Assembly: GCF_003945595.2 (NCBI RefSeq)
Contig: NW_024104910.1
Location: 56,296-120,295 of the forward strand
From: Pipra filicauda
Taxonomy: Eukaryota; Chordata; Aves; Passeriformes; Pipridae
Direction of reading: 5' to 3'
DNA: 64,000 nucleotides
The position numbers and the translations under genes are program-made. Position 1 is the first letter of the stretch, and each line of letters begins with the position of its first letter. The notes under the pieces are model-generated. The model was not told the DNA's origin. It did not search any database and saw only the letters and a program-made list of their open reading frames with translations. Shown here one piece after another: positions 26,201 to 43,500 of the stretch.

Positions 26201-29037
26201 AGCACCCGCGGGCACAGCGGCTCTGGGAAAGGCTTGTCAGAGAGATGCTGCTGCTGCAGTGGCCCTGGTACAGTCCCACCTGCCCCTGCCCGTCCCCAGC
26301 CAGCCCACGTGGCCGAGAACCCAGAGCTCGCCCACGGGCAGCAGGGACGGGGCTGGGTGGGAGCATCCACATCCAGGGCAGGGGTCTCTGCAGGGAATGC
26401 TCAGCTGTGGCATCCTGGCTCTCTCCTCCCTCCAGTACCACGGGAAGGCGACGCTGGAGTCCTTCTCTGTCCTGCTGGCACAGGTGCTGGGCCGCAGCCT
26501 GGGCGTGAGCTCGGACAGCCCCCGAGCCTGCGGCTGCGCCGGGCGCGGCTGCATCATGAGCCCCGCGGCGCTGTGAGTGGGCCGGGGGTGGTCACGGGGT
26601 GTCCCCTCCTCAGGGGTGTCCCCAGCAAATGTCATTCCATGGCAAAAGTTACAACCAAGTAGAATCATGGAGCCCAACCTGTGACCGATCACCACCTTTT
26701 CACTAGACCAGAGCACTTTGTGCCACGTCCAGTCATTCCTTGGACACCTCCTGGGGTGGTGGCTCCATCGCCTCCCTGGGCAGCCCCTTCCAATGCCTGA
26801 ACACCCTTTCAGTGAACAAATACCTGCTTTTATTCCTTTGAGAAGGAAAAAAAGGAATAATTAAATAGCAATTCAGTGCTTAATTTGACAAAAGAGACCT
26901 TTGCTCTCCAAAACGAGGGTACTTATGGTTCTCAGTCTCAGTTAATGAGCTTTAGAGCAGGTGAACTGACAGACCCCCAGGGCCATCGTGCCCCGTGTCT
27001 GGGGGAGCCCTTGACTTGCACAGAGGTTTGGAGAGAGCGAGAGGTGGTGAATGCATAACACATAAACTGAAAATTGCTTTATTTTAAACTGAAAATTGCT
27101 TTATTTTAGACATTTCGGTGGGGCAAAAGCCTTTAGCAACTGCAGCGTCAGGGACTTTGAGACCTTCCTGAAGCAGGGCAGAGGCGTGTGCCTCTTCAAC
27201 AGACCCCGCCTGAGGCCCCTGTCCCCCCGGAGCGGGGCCTTCTGTGGCAATGGTGTGGTGGAGCCGGGCGAGCAGTGCGACTGCGGGGCACCTCAGGTGG
27301 GTGCCACGGGAACCGCGGCTAAATCCCTGCATTTGGGATGTGGGAATAACGAACCCTTGAGACTGAGGGCCCCACTGCAGCAGGGGGCAGCCCAGAAGGG
27401 TTGTGTTGGGTTTGAGATGGCACCAGTCTGGTGGCAGCTTTGCCCGTTTGTTCTGCTCGATGTTGCCCAAGTGTAGCCTTCTGGGGAGAAGGAGGAAGAG
27501 TGGGACTCGGGGGTACAGAAAAGTGGAATAATGTGGGTTTGCCATGTTTCCCCAGCAATGCCTGCATGACAAGTGCTGCACTTGGAGATGTCGGCTTATG
27601 CCGAAAGCGAGATGTGCCTCTGGATCATGTTGTAAAAATTGTCAGGTGAGGCACACTTTTGTAATTATCACAAAATCATTATTTATCTTTGGAGAAACAG
27701 TATGTCCCCATGCTGAGGGATGGAGCCAAACTTCCTGCTGTGCAATGGGAGAGGCTCCCAGGGTCGGGCTTCCTGGGAACCCTCGGGGGGATCGTCCTGG
27801 GCAGTGTCACACACGTGTGGTGACCCTCGGGGGCATCGTCCTGGGCAGTGTCACACACATGTGGTGACCCTCGGGGGCATCGTCCTGGGCAGTGTCACAC
27901 ACGTGTGGTGACCCTCGGGGGCATCGTCCTGGGCAGTGTCACACACGTGTGGTGACCCTCGGGGGCATCGTCCTGGGCAGTGTCACACGTGTGGTGACCC
28001 GAGTGCCCGGCGGGGATCCCGACCCGGCAGCAGGAGGGGCTGTGTGGGCTCAGCCTGGCAGGTGAGGGTGGAGAGCTCTTCCTGCTCTCCAGTTCAGGAA
28101 GAAGAACTCGCTGTGCCGCCCCACCTCGGACTCCCAGTGTGACCTGCCCGAGTTCTGCAGCGGCTCCTCGGGGTCGTGCCCGCCCGACGTGTACGTGCAG
28201 GACGGGCACAGCTGCGCGCGCGGCACCGGCTACTGCTACCAGGGACGCTGCCAGTCCTTGGACCTGCAGTGCCAGCGGCTCTACGGGAAAGGTAACGGGC
28301 TCTTCTGGTGGCACTGGTGGCACTGGCACTGGCTGGGGGCGGGATGATGATGTTCAGTGCTCTCCAGTGCACTGGGTAAGGGTGAGGCACCAGGAGGGAA
28401 GGGCACAGCCTTAGGAAAGTGTTTCAAGCTCGGGTTTGGCTCTGGTTAATGAAGTCCCCCAGCGCTTCAGAGGTAACAATGGAAATGACAAAAAGCAAAT
28501 TGTTATCTGTGGGTGAACTCTATCAGAGGACTGCCCCATTTGCTACTCCCTTGCTGATTTCTGGGGTTCAGGGGGTTTGCCAGGGCAGGGACAGGAGTGT
28601 TTTCTCTAATTAAAGGAGGAAAAATGAAGTTATTACAGTATGTCCCTTTGTGTTCCTTTGAACTATAACAAATATTACTGCTAAACTTGTAGATTCAAAG
28701 AGTGCTCCTGTGGCCTGTTATGAGGAGATCAACAGCCAGCGGGACAGGTTTGGGCACTGTGGGTTCAAGACAGGACGTGGGTACCAAGGCTGTTCTTGGA
28801 GGTACGCTGGGGAGGGGGCACTGGCACTGCCTCTGTCAAAATGCATATTTAATTGGGACTGGGCAGCCAAGGAGAGTGTCAAAACTCCAGTTCATAATGA
28901 GATTTGTGAAGCAATAAATACTTCTCTGTGTGTTCTCCTTGTTTTGGCATCTCTCCTTATGTCACAGATCCTCTCTCGGACTTCCCGGTCCTGCTGATGT
29001 TTTCCCACCTTGCTCCAGACTGTTTAATGTTCATCAG

Positions 29038-29077
<40 letters not shown>

Positions 29078-30543
29078 ACACACATCCTGTGCAAATTGGC
29101 TTTCCAGGAATCTCAGGTGTGGGAAGTTGGTCTGCACGTACCCATCCAGCAACCCCTTCCGATCAACTGCTGCCGCCGTGATCTATGCCCGAGTGAGGAA
29201 GCATTTGTGTGTCTCTATGAACTATCTGAATGCATCAGCATTGCTGGATCCACTTCTGGTCCCACCAGGGACAAAATGTGGCTCTGAAAGGGTGAGGAAG
29301 CGCCTTGTAATCATCTGAAATGACAGATGTAAACTGTAAATATTAAGAAGGTTTTAGAAACGCTTGCTCCTTGCAGCAGTGTGCTAGATATTTAAAAACA
29401 CTATAAAACCCTGCAAATGCTGCATAAAGGTTTGGTGGTGTGTGAGCACAAGGCATGACCCAGCCCCAGGGCAGAACTGTAGCTTTTTTTGTTGGTTTTT
29501 TTTTTAGAAATAGTGTGTTTTCCTCCCTCTTTGGGCCAAAGTCTGGCATGCTGAGCGCTGTGTGGGTGAGGCAGTGCTGGGCTGGAGCTGCTGTGGTTTT
29601 TTCCCAGGTGTGTATAAACAACACGTGTCACCCACGCTCGGTGCTGGGGTTCAGGTGTGACAGCCAGGTGATGTGCCACGGCCACGGCGTGAGTCCCCCG
29701 GGGCTGGGGGGGCTGCAGGGGGGCTGCAGGGGGGCAGGTTCTGTGAGCTCATTGCAAACCTCTACCCCCACCCCTGGCTGTTCCAGGTGTGCAACAACAA
29801 GGGCAATTGCCACTGCTACCCGGGCTGGAGGCCCCCCAGCTGCCAGAGGAGGGGCTCTGGGGGGAGCGTGGACAGCGGCTTCCAGCTGATGGAGGGAGGT
29901 GGGTACAGGCAGCTGAGGGGGGATGGCACGGGCAGGGGTGGCAGTGCCCCGTGCCAACTGGGCTGTCTCCTGCCAGGCCTGCCCCTGCAGCGAGCGCTGG
30001 AGCATGGGCAGCTGGCCTGGCTGGTGCTGGGCTCCAGCCTCGTCCTGCTCATCCTTGCCTCGGCCATCGTCCTCGTCCTCATCCTGTGGCAGCAGGAGGT
30101 GCTGGGCTGGTGCCATGGGCAGCAACCGCAGGGCACAGAGGGGTGAGTGGGGCCCTGCCTGGGGCTGGATCCTCAGGGAGGGCAGGGGAGAAGGTGAGGT
30201 GATTCCCCAGGGATGTACGGGGTGATTCTCAGGTGAGGCACGAGCATATTCCCCAGGGCTGAGGTCATCTCTGGACTGAGGTGGCCCTGAGAGACTGAGG
30301 CCACCCTGAGTCAAGTCAGGGCTGAGGCACCTCTCCAGGTCTCCCCACAGCACCAGCCAGGACATGGACAGGGAGCTGGAGCCAGACCCGGAGCTGAACC
30401 TGGAACCAGATGCAGAGCTGGACCCGGAGCTGCAGACAGACCTGGAGCTGGACCCAGAGCTGAAGGCAGACCTGGAGCTGGACCCAGAGCTGAAGGCAGA
30501 CGTGGGCCCAGCACTGGAGCTGGAGCAGCACCACGGGCACTGA
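23226..30543 (+). CDS. ADAM32: ADAM32-like, catalytically inactive ADAM with transmembrane domain
   Basis: Membrane ADAM; in mammals ADAM32 is testis-enriched and linked to sperm-egg adhesion. Exons: 23226-23438 (uncertain, perhaps two exons), 23682-23743, 23874-23952, 24092-24168, 24293-24485, 24671-24736, 24973-25044, 25602-25768, 26186-26267, 26436-26572, 27110-27296, 27556-27645, 28093-28291, 28693-28801, 29108-29291, 29608-29688, 29787-29898, 29977-30142, 30351-30543. They sum to 2469 nt, 822 residues (human about 787). Exon sizes copy ADAM9 exactly at several positions (79, 77, 66, 72, 82 nt). Order: leucine-rich signal peptide, prodomain (TLSTCSGLR), protease-like domain without zinc ligands, disintegrin with QCD in place of ECD, cysteine-rich ([11 protein letters not shown]), EGF-like, transmembrane helix, acidic repeat tail. 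No furin site. Residue agreement (LSSLELW, STCSGLRG, CTYP) points to ADAM32 over ADAM2, 5 or 18. The 5' exon structure is the weak part. Confidence 0.88.
26481..26513 (+). other. ADAM32: Degenerate metalloprotease site of ADAM32
   Basis: The segment aligning with the ADAM9 zinc motif reads [11 protein letters not shown]. All three histidines and the catalytic glutamate are replaced (Q, R, S and V), while the structural Leu-Gly pairs remain. This matches the known proteolytically dead state of mammalian ADAM32, so the domain is structural, not a recent pseudogene. Confidence 0.9.
26659..26832 (-). mobile_element. CR1 LINE fragment (3' end region)
   Basis: The + strand begins with tagaatcatggagccca and continues through phrases typical of the reverse complement of avian CR1 3' ends: catccag-like and GGACACCTCC regions, then ctccctgggcagccccttcc, caatgcctgaacaccctttc and agtgaacaaa. 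The element therefore lies antisense to ADAM32, inside the intron between exons 26436-26572 and 27110-27296. It is divergent and truncated at both ends, so old. Confidence 0.75.
27064..27107 (+). repeat. 22-bp perfect tandem duplication at an ADAM32 splice acceptor
   Basis: Two identical 22-bp copies (27064-27085 and 27086-27107), starting aaactgaaaattgc and ending tttatttt. The second copy runs straight into the AG acceptor (27108-27109) of the exon at 27110, so branch-point and pyrimidine tract are present twice while only the distal copy is followed by AG. Confidence 0.9.
27779..27996 (+). repeat. 44-bp minisatellite, about 5 copies
   Basis: Units begin at 27779, 27823, 27867, 27911 and 27955, each 44 bp and starting accctcgggg; the last is shortened by 4 bp. 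Units carry a palindromic CACACGTGTG core containing the E-box CACGTG (CACATG in one unit). The array sits in the ADAM32 intron between exons 27556-27645 and 28093-28291. Confidence 0.9.
29041..29076 (+). repeat. (GT)18 microsatellite next to an ADAM32 splice acceptor
   Basis: A pure run of 18 GT units followed by cacacaca, so it can fold back on itself. It ends 31 nt before the acceptor of the exon at 29108. Confidence 0.95.
30351..30543 (+). repeat. ADAM32: ADAM32 last exon: acidic 10-residue repeat tail
   Basis: The exon codes for about 64 residues dominated by Glu, Leu, Asp and Pro. The clearest units are two tandem copies of [10 protein letters not shown] (30 nt each), preceded by degenerate forms such as LEPDPELN and AELDPELQT. 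It ends with a His-rich terminus (EQHHGH). Human ADAM32 also ends in a repeat-built tail, as recalled, but of unrelated Ser/Thr-rich sequence, so tail repeats seem to arise independently. Confidence 0.85.
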
Positions 30544-30548
30544 TTAAA
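30543..30548 (+). terminator. ADAM32: ADAM32 polyadenylation signal overlapping the stop codon
   Basis: The sequence reads TGATTAAA: the A of the TGA stop (30541-30543) is the first base of ATTAAA, the commonest variant polyadenylation hexamer. A GTGCTGTGG-type GU-rich stretch lies about 20 nt downstream. No AATAAA follows before IDO2, so the 3' UTR would be only about 15-30 nt. Confidence 0.65.
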
Positions 30549-30569
30549 GGCATTGGGCAGAGCCAGTGC

Positions 30570-31185
30570 TGTGGCCGGTGCCCCATGGTTTTATGCTTAC
30601 ATAGTTTGTGCCTTTTGTCAGAGGAACAGGAAGAGTGCAGAGTGGATGTGGGGTTGAGCCTCGTTAGGTCCCTTTCAGCCCCATTTCATCCATCTCCAGC
30701 CAGATGGAAGCAGGAGCCTCTCGGCACCGATCAGCCCCGGGCAAGGAGGTTGGCTCCTGCATGTCACCATTAGACCAGCAGCCCATGGCACACTAGTTTG
30801 GCATTGCCAGGATCCTGGAGAACCCCACCTGCAGGGACAGTGTCCCTGAGCTGCCACCCCAGGCCCCCTCGATGCAGCATCCCATGGGAGCCTGGCAGCC
30901 CCTTGGGGTGGTCCAGGGGGGAAGCCAATGACAGCCCTTACCCAGGGCAAGGGAGGTCCCCCAAGCCTTCTCCATGGGAACAGAGATCAGTGTTTGCTCC
31001 ATGACAAAGCCTTATCTGCAACCTTTACCCGTGTTTGCTCAGACCCTCCAGCCATTGGGTGGCCGGGCCTGGCTCCCCCCAAGACAAGGTACATTCCTGC
31101 TGCAGGACAGGCGGCGCTGGCTCAGCACATCCTGCCAGGGCAGCCAGGCCACAGCACACCCCGAGCCCACGGCCAGCGCCCGGCG
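30570..31185 (+). promoter_or_regulatory. ADAM32-IDO2 intergenic region (probable IDO2 promoter and 5' UTR)
   Basis: Only 642 bp separate the ADAM32 stop from the IDO2 ATG, so the IDO2 promoter must lie here or within the 3' end of ADAM32, unless there are unseen upstream exons. I see no TATA box and no clear interferon response element or GAS site. No coding exon was recognised. Confidence 0.5.
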
Positions 31186-37137
<5,952 letters not shown>

Positions 37138-37570
37138 CGTGCCCCGAGGGCCGGCAGGGCACTGCCCATGGTGGGTGCAGGAGGCCGGGCGGCTCCGCTG
37201 TCTGTCTGCAGCACAGGAGCCAAGGTCCAAAACCTCCCCTCGGCAGCATCACTCCCACCTGTGCGTGTCTGGGACACGAGGAACGTGCTCGGGGCTGCCA
37301 AGGGAGGACAGTGCTGCTGCTTCCCCCCCCAGAAGGCACACGGTGAGCTCAGCATCCCCCCACGGCCTGGAGACAGGCACAGTGTCCTCCCGTGGCACTG
37401 GCATCAGCACATCGTCCCAAGGCACCAGGATGGGTGCAGCGTCCTCCCGCGGCACCGGGACGAGCCGTGTCCCTGCCAGCCCCGCCTGCCGCCCGCAGCA
37501 CCCCGGGGGTCGGGGCTGCTGGACACGGGGGGGTTACACGGACGAATAAAGCAGCGAATCCCGATCCAGC
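37138..37570 (+). other. IDO2: IDO2 3' UTR
   Basis: GC-rich 3' UTR of about 430 nt after the TGA at 37135-37137. It contains short imperfect repeats of tcccgtggcac/tcccgcggcac type around 37390-37460. It ends about 20 nt after the AATAAA at 37545. Confidence 0.65.
37545..37550 (+). terminator. IDO2: IDO2 polyadenylation signal
   Basis: AATAAA, the only canonical hexamer in the first 500 nt after the IDO2 stop codon, with a TGTTG-type GU-rich stretch about 20 nt downstream. Confidence 0.7.
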
Positions 37571-40500
37571 CGTGTTGCCGGGCCCTGTGTCCGTCGCGAC
37601 ATCCCAGCGCTGCTGCTCCATCGCGAGGTGGCGGCAGAAACCCGCGTTTGGCTGCGGCGCGGACGATCCCGCAGCAGAGGAACGGGCGGGCAGCAGGAGA
37701 AGCAAAACACTGGGGGGGACTGGGGGGGCTGCGGGGGAGCCTCTGGTCGTTAAGGGCTCGGGATGTCACAGGGGCAAAGCTGCAACGCTGGGGCTCACAC
37801 GGGCTTTGCTTTCCTGAGTCTCAGTAACACCGCGCTGTAGCGGGGGACACGAGGGGACGCGGCTTCCTCGAGGGGACAGCGAGGGAAAAACAGATGGACA
37901 AACCCACGGCCCTGAGCAGGGACCTGCAGCACAACAACACCCAGCCCGGTGCCGGGGTCAGCCCACCGTGGAGACTCCCACGATCCAGACCCGGCGGGTG
38001 AAGTGAGAGCGGGGACAGCCCGTGCTGGGCCCCGACGGCTCCGGGTGCCGCTCCCCGGCCCGGGGCTGCAGGAACCGGCTCACCCCGCAGGGCTGGGCTG
38101 GGCGGGCAGAGCCTGGCGCCAAGAGCAGGGCTAAACCTTTCTTTTATAGAGCCAGGTGCCAAGTCGCCCTTTTACAGCAAGAGAGCACGCCCAAATTCCT
38201 TGGAATCCGCATCTTTAGGGAAATCAGGCCATATGGCTCCATTTTGCCTGCCCAGGTTTTGCTGGCACGGCCACCAGAGACAGGTTTCACACCCAATCAG
38301 TGTCTTGGTGCAAAAATAGCCCTGGCAGTGCCCCTTCTGCACTACCAGCAGAGAGTCAAGGTCCTTTGAAATGAGGCATCGTTCCCATAAGGGCAACAAG
38401 AAGCTCAGCACGCCGCAGCTTGAATTATTAAAGGTCTTGCTAAATTGTATTTTGTGCCCTTTTTTGAAATGCAGCCCTAAAACTGGGGCTTCAGAGATGA
38501 TTTCAGTAAACAACCCACGGGAACATGTCAGCACCTTTAAATCTTTGCCTGGCAGCCCTCCTTCCACTTGATCTTCATTTCTGAATAGCTGCTGCATATT
38601 TCATGTAGGAAATATTTCATCCTGATGATTGTCTTGGTCTATTACATTTCAGACCATTTCAGGAAAACAGCAAACTTGGAGCGGGGGAAAAATCACTCCA
38701 GCTAAGTGAGAAATGCAGCCAGGACTGGAGGGAGCTGGGGCAGGCTGGCACTGCAGGGGGGCAGGGCAGGGGCTCCACTCGTGCTGTGAATGCACAAATC
38801 CTGCTGGGCAGCAGCGATGCTGACGCCAGGAAAGGCCACAGGACCCACCACAGGTGGATTTTCTTCCTGCTGCAAACTCCCTTCCCTGCACAGGCTGCCC
38901 CTGCCCTGTGCCAGGGGGATCCAGGAGTGGATCCTCAGGAGCAAGGAGGGTGGACTTGTGTCACCCCAGAAGAGAGAATGGGAACTGAGAAATCAGAGAG
39001 GTGTCGGAGGGCTCTGGAGAGCCAAAGGGGTTCCCTGCACTGAAGCTCATGTACAACACTTTTGGGGGACAAAGAAGGTGCCTAAGAAACTGCAGAGAAA
39101 GAGTCAGCCCACTGCATCCCCAGGTCAGCAAACTACACTGCAAGGGCTCCCCACCTCTGAGTTCCTGTTACCAAATGCTCTCTTGGAGCCAGCTCACGAT
39201 TAATCAGCTGCAGCTCCTTTAGAATCAGACTCAGGGAGGATCCTGCAGTACCTCTGGCAGTACCCAAACATTGCTGCACAGTGAGGCCCAGCCCTTTCCC
39301 ATGTGCTCTCCTGGCAGGCTGGGACAGCTGCTCCATGAGAGCTTTGATTTCCCTCTGTTTTCAAACCACTGCTGTCTAACACTGATCACAAGAGGCAGAT
39401 GCCTGAGGTCTCAGGTGCGTTCTGACTGGAAGCACGTGGCATTTAAATAATTTATGCCTGTGCCTAAAAATGGCACGATGTGTTTGAGGAGAAGCACGTG
39501 CTTGGCATCGGTGCCACATCCCGGCAGTGGGAGCTGCACTGCCATGGGCTGCCGAGGCCCTACTCTGCCTGGAGGGTTTTGTTTGGGCACTGGGAGAGCC
39601 TGGGACGTGTGGGACGAGCCCAGCCACAGCTACCTATCATCTTTACTGAGCAGCAACATTCGGACTTGGCTGATCTCTCAGCCAGACCCCAGGTGGGACA
39701 ACCTGAGCCCAGGGGACACCTGAGACCCCACACACTGGGACAGGCAGAGTTAAGCCCATTTCTGCAGCTCTGTAATAAAATTAATGTTATCTCAGCAAGG
39801 GAAAAGCAGCAAAAGAGCAGAGCCCTCTCCCTCTTTCAGAGGTGCTGAGCTCCCAGAGGCACATCTCTGCAGTGAGGTTGGGATGCTCAGACTGCCCAGG
39901 CTCTGTGCACGAGTGAGAACGAGATTTTGAACCATCTCACCAAGCCCAGCAGCATCCGCGGGGTCAGCTGGGACTGACGGTGCCAGGGAGGGGATGGAAA
40001 ACCAGGAGGGATGTCACAGCTCCCGGCCACACCCCAAGCAGCAGCTCCAGCCCCAACAGAAACCTCTGTGTGCCACCCACACAGAAACCTCCCTCCTTAT
40101 CGCTGGAGCCGCGGCCCTGCCCCTGCAGCGCTGCCGGACACGTTTCCATCGTGGAGCTGCAGCTGCAGGCCCAGCACAGCCCTCCCAGCCACACGTTGGG
40201 GTGTCCATCTGTCTCCTGACTCCTTGCTGTCCTGTTGTGTCAAGCAGAGGTTTCCCCCGTGGTATCTGGTGGTTGGACCCGTGTGATGGAGAAGGAAGCT
40301 GATACCCAGCCAAGGTGGCAGGAGGAGACCTCACCTGGGCACACCTTCGGTGTCACCAAACCTCACCGAGCCCCATCAGCCCGGGGAGCTGCCCACAGGA
40401 GGTGGCCAGCCCTGCCCCACAGGCCGTGCTCAGACTGCAGCCGTCATCCCACCCACACTGTTTGCTCAGACTTTCCGTCCTTCTCCGTCGCTTTGGCCTC

Positions 40501-43500
40501 TGGTTCCCTCCTCGCCGTGCCCGGGTCTCACCCAGGTCACCTTCCCCTTTCACCTTCCCCTTTCCCCAGGTCACCTTTCCCTGTGTGAAAGCTCCCGAGC
40601 TGCCCCCAGCGGTGGAAGCCCTTTCCTGCTGCCAGCCCCCTCCGCAGGGATTCCCACAGCCCCCGGGCAGACTCTGCTTTGCTGCTTTTGTCCCCGAGAA
40701 TATTGGAAATTGAACAGGAATACAAACATTTGGATTCTAGACACTTCCCAACCCCGACCTTATTTATCATACTTGGCTCTGCTCCTGGAGCTGGGGCCAG
40801 AAGAGACTCTGAATGATTTAAGTGATTTAACATGCTGTGCATAGATCAATCTCGCTCTCCCCTCCAGCCACAGGTTTCCCTTAGTGGTTTGCTGCACACT
40901 TATTATGTCCATCAATATCAAGCAATTAAAATCCCCCATTATCCAGGCCCTGGCTGCCTTACAACCTCCTCATAAGCTATAAACTATTTCATGATCAACC
41001 TCCTTTAAGTGTTCAGGAGTTTGCAGCCCCATCTCAGGGTCCCCAGGCTGTCATTACATCGTGAAGGTCCCATTGGAGCCATGGCCAGATCCAGACCAAG
41101 CCACGACTGCCATTCCTCTCCCTGTGTTCCTGATCCGTGCCAGGATTGCTCATTTCTATCCCGGTCTTCCTCCATCCGCTGGTGAGTTTATCTCAGAGCA
41201 ATTTCCCCTCCCCAGCTCCTGCTTCACTCGCACTGCTGGAGGGGAGCTCCAGACCTGCTGCATTCCTGGGAGCACCCACGGGCTGCCGGATGTCACATCC
41301 CAAATTCTGCCCTGCTGCAGAACCGCTTGCTGTGCCCAGCGAGTCCCCAGTGCTGTCACATCTGCGGCCCAGATGTCCCCACACCACAATCCCAGGGCTC
41401 TTCTGGAAGGACACGGGCCCGGAGCCGGGACAGCCATCCCTGCAGACGAGTCCCTGTCACCTGGGCAGTGCCAGGGTCCTGCCTCGCCCACGGGTCTCAA
41501 AGCAATTTATTAATAACAACCGAGTTTGCTTTGCAATTCCCCATTGGGAGGGACATGAGGGCACAGAAAATATTTGCCTTCCCCATCCTTCTGGGTGCTG
41601 CCACTCGCCCAGAGCTGTGGTGTGTCGGTGTGTGCCGGGAGCACCGTGTCCCTCAGAACACCCAGCCTGGCACAAGCAGAGATTATCTGTGCCCAGGGAA
41701 GGGCTCACCTTGGCTGAGTGACTGCAGGCCAGATATGATTACAGGCCATGAGTCAAGCAGAAAAGTGCTAATTACAGCACAGAAGGAAGAGGAGAGAGGA
41801 GTTGCTAAATTGCACCTAACATGGAGGGGGAGTGGGGAACAGATTGAGAAACCATCATTGAAAAAGGATGGCACAGAAAGGATGATACATGGCTGTCCCA
41901 GCCCAGGGCCACCAACACAGACACAGCACCCTGAGGCAGCAGGGACCTCTTGGCAACACTATTTTCATCCTGTCATTTGTATCATCCCGTTCTCCTTGCT
42001 CTGTCATTCAGCCCTGAACCCTCTTTGCTCATGCATCCCTTGCCTGGCCAGCGTTTGTATTCCATTGCACTGTTAGAGCTGTTTGGAAACAAAGGAACCA
42101 GAGACCCAAACATTGGCATTAGAATAAAAACAGCTTTGCGTGGGGCAGAAGCAGAGTGGAAACAAGGCACAGGCAGGCCCTGAGGAAGGTCTCTGACCTC
42201 GCTGGGGGATGACGACCATGGCAGTGACTGCCACGACAGCCCCCTGCCCACAGCCCTGCCCCGAGCTCCCCACCAGTGGCACAAGTGGCAAACAGGGCTT
42301 TGTGGGATTCTGGGGCACAACAAAAGTCACTTCTGCGTTTCAGGATTCAGGGGGATCACGCTGCCAGGGCGGACCAGTTCCTGCCAGCCTTTCCTGGCTT
42401 GCCAAAGCATACCAGGCTGCCTGAGCATTCCTGTTGGACCCTGGCACGGAGGTGCCATCCCCAGGGCTGGGCCTGAGCCCCGGCACGTGGTCAGTCCAGG
42501 GGGAAAGTGGGCAGAGGGCTGGGAATGGTTTCTCTGATGCCCGGGGTGCTGGTTCCCACCGGGAGCAGGGCTGGAGCAGCGCCTGTGCGGTGGCACATTG
42601 TGGGTGTCACATTGTAGGTGTCACCCGGAGGACACGTCACAGCCACCCCAATGCCTGTTTGCCCAGTTAGTCACCACGGGGGTTGCTAGACCTGCTAAAC
42701 AAAGGCAAACACAGACACTGGCGTTGCAGGAGGCGCAGTGAGCCTGTGAGGCAATCCCTGCCCGGCTTCCCAGGAACTCCATCAATTCCATTTCTTAGAA
42801 AAGAGGGGGAAAAAAAAGGAAAAGAGACAAGGCACTGCTATTATTGCAGTAAGAGGCTGTGTCATGCTGGGCTCTGCAGCTAAATATATTCTGTGTTTAC
42901 TGTAAGCAAGGACAGTGGGAAGCCTTCCGAAACGGCACGGGGGCTGCTCCCATTTTTTTCAGCTATCAATCACGCCCGGCTTGAGCCATTTTTATCCTGA
43001 CACAAATGGAAAATATTTTCCTGGTTTAATTTCTACTGATCAAAGACATTTCCTCAACAGACAGGAGCCCTGGAGCCCTGGGGGGGGGGGTAAAAGTCCC
43101 CGAGGAAACTATTTGCCCGAGGAGACGCGGGACGCGGCTCACAGTGGGACACCCCACGATGGGGCACGTCAGGACACCACCCCTGAGAGCCAGGACACAA
43201 CCCCACAGATCAGGACCCCAGCCCACCCCCCAGCCCAGGGGTGGTTGGCCAGGCTATTAATCCTTTTTCTTCCCCAATTGATTTGCTGAACAAGAGACTT
43301 GGTGTTTATCACAGCGACGGAAGCACCTCGAGGCTGCCCCGAGGTGTGTGGATCCTCTCTGCTGCACCAGCACCCTCTTCCCCAGCTGGTGCCGTGATGA
43401 GAGAGGCCTGTGAGGGGCAGGTTTTGGGGCTCAGATATCTGTTTATTTTCTCCATAAGCTTTTCCTAAACAGTGTTGGGAAACGCTCCTTCCCCAGAGCT

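Noticed and set aside
29973..30142. ADAM32 tail region as a separate small membrane protein gene
   Set aside because: Splice phases on both sides fit the ADAM32 reading frame exactly, and the helix is the expected transmembrane segment.
38649..39848. Several 80-140-codon open frames downstream of IDO2
   Set aside because: Overlapping frames on both strands with no recognisable motif or exon structure.
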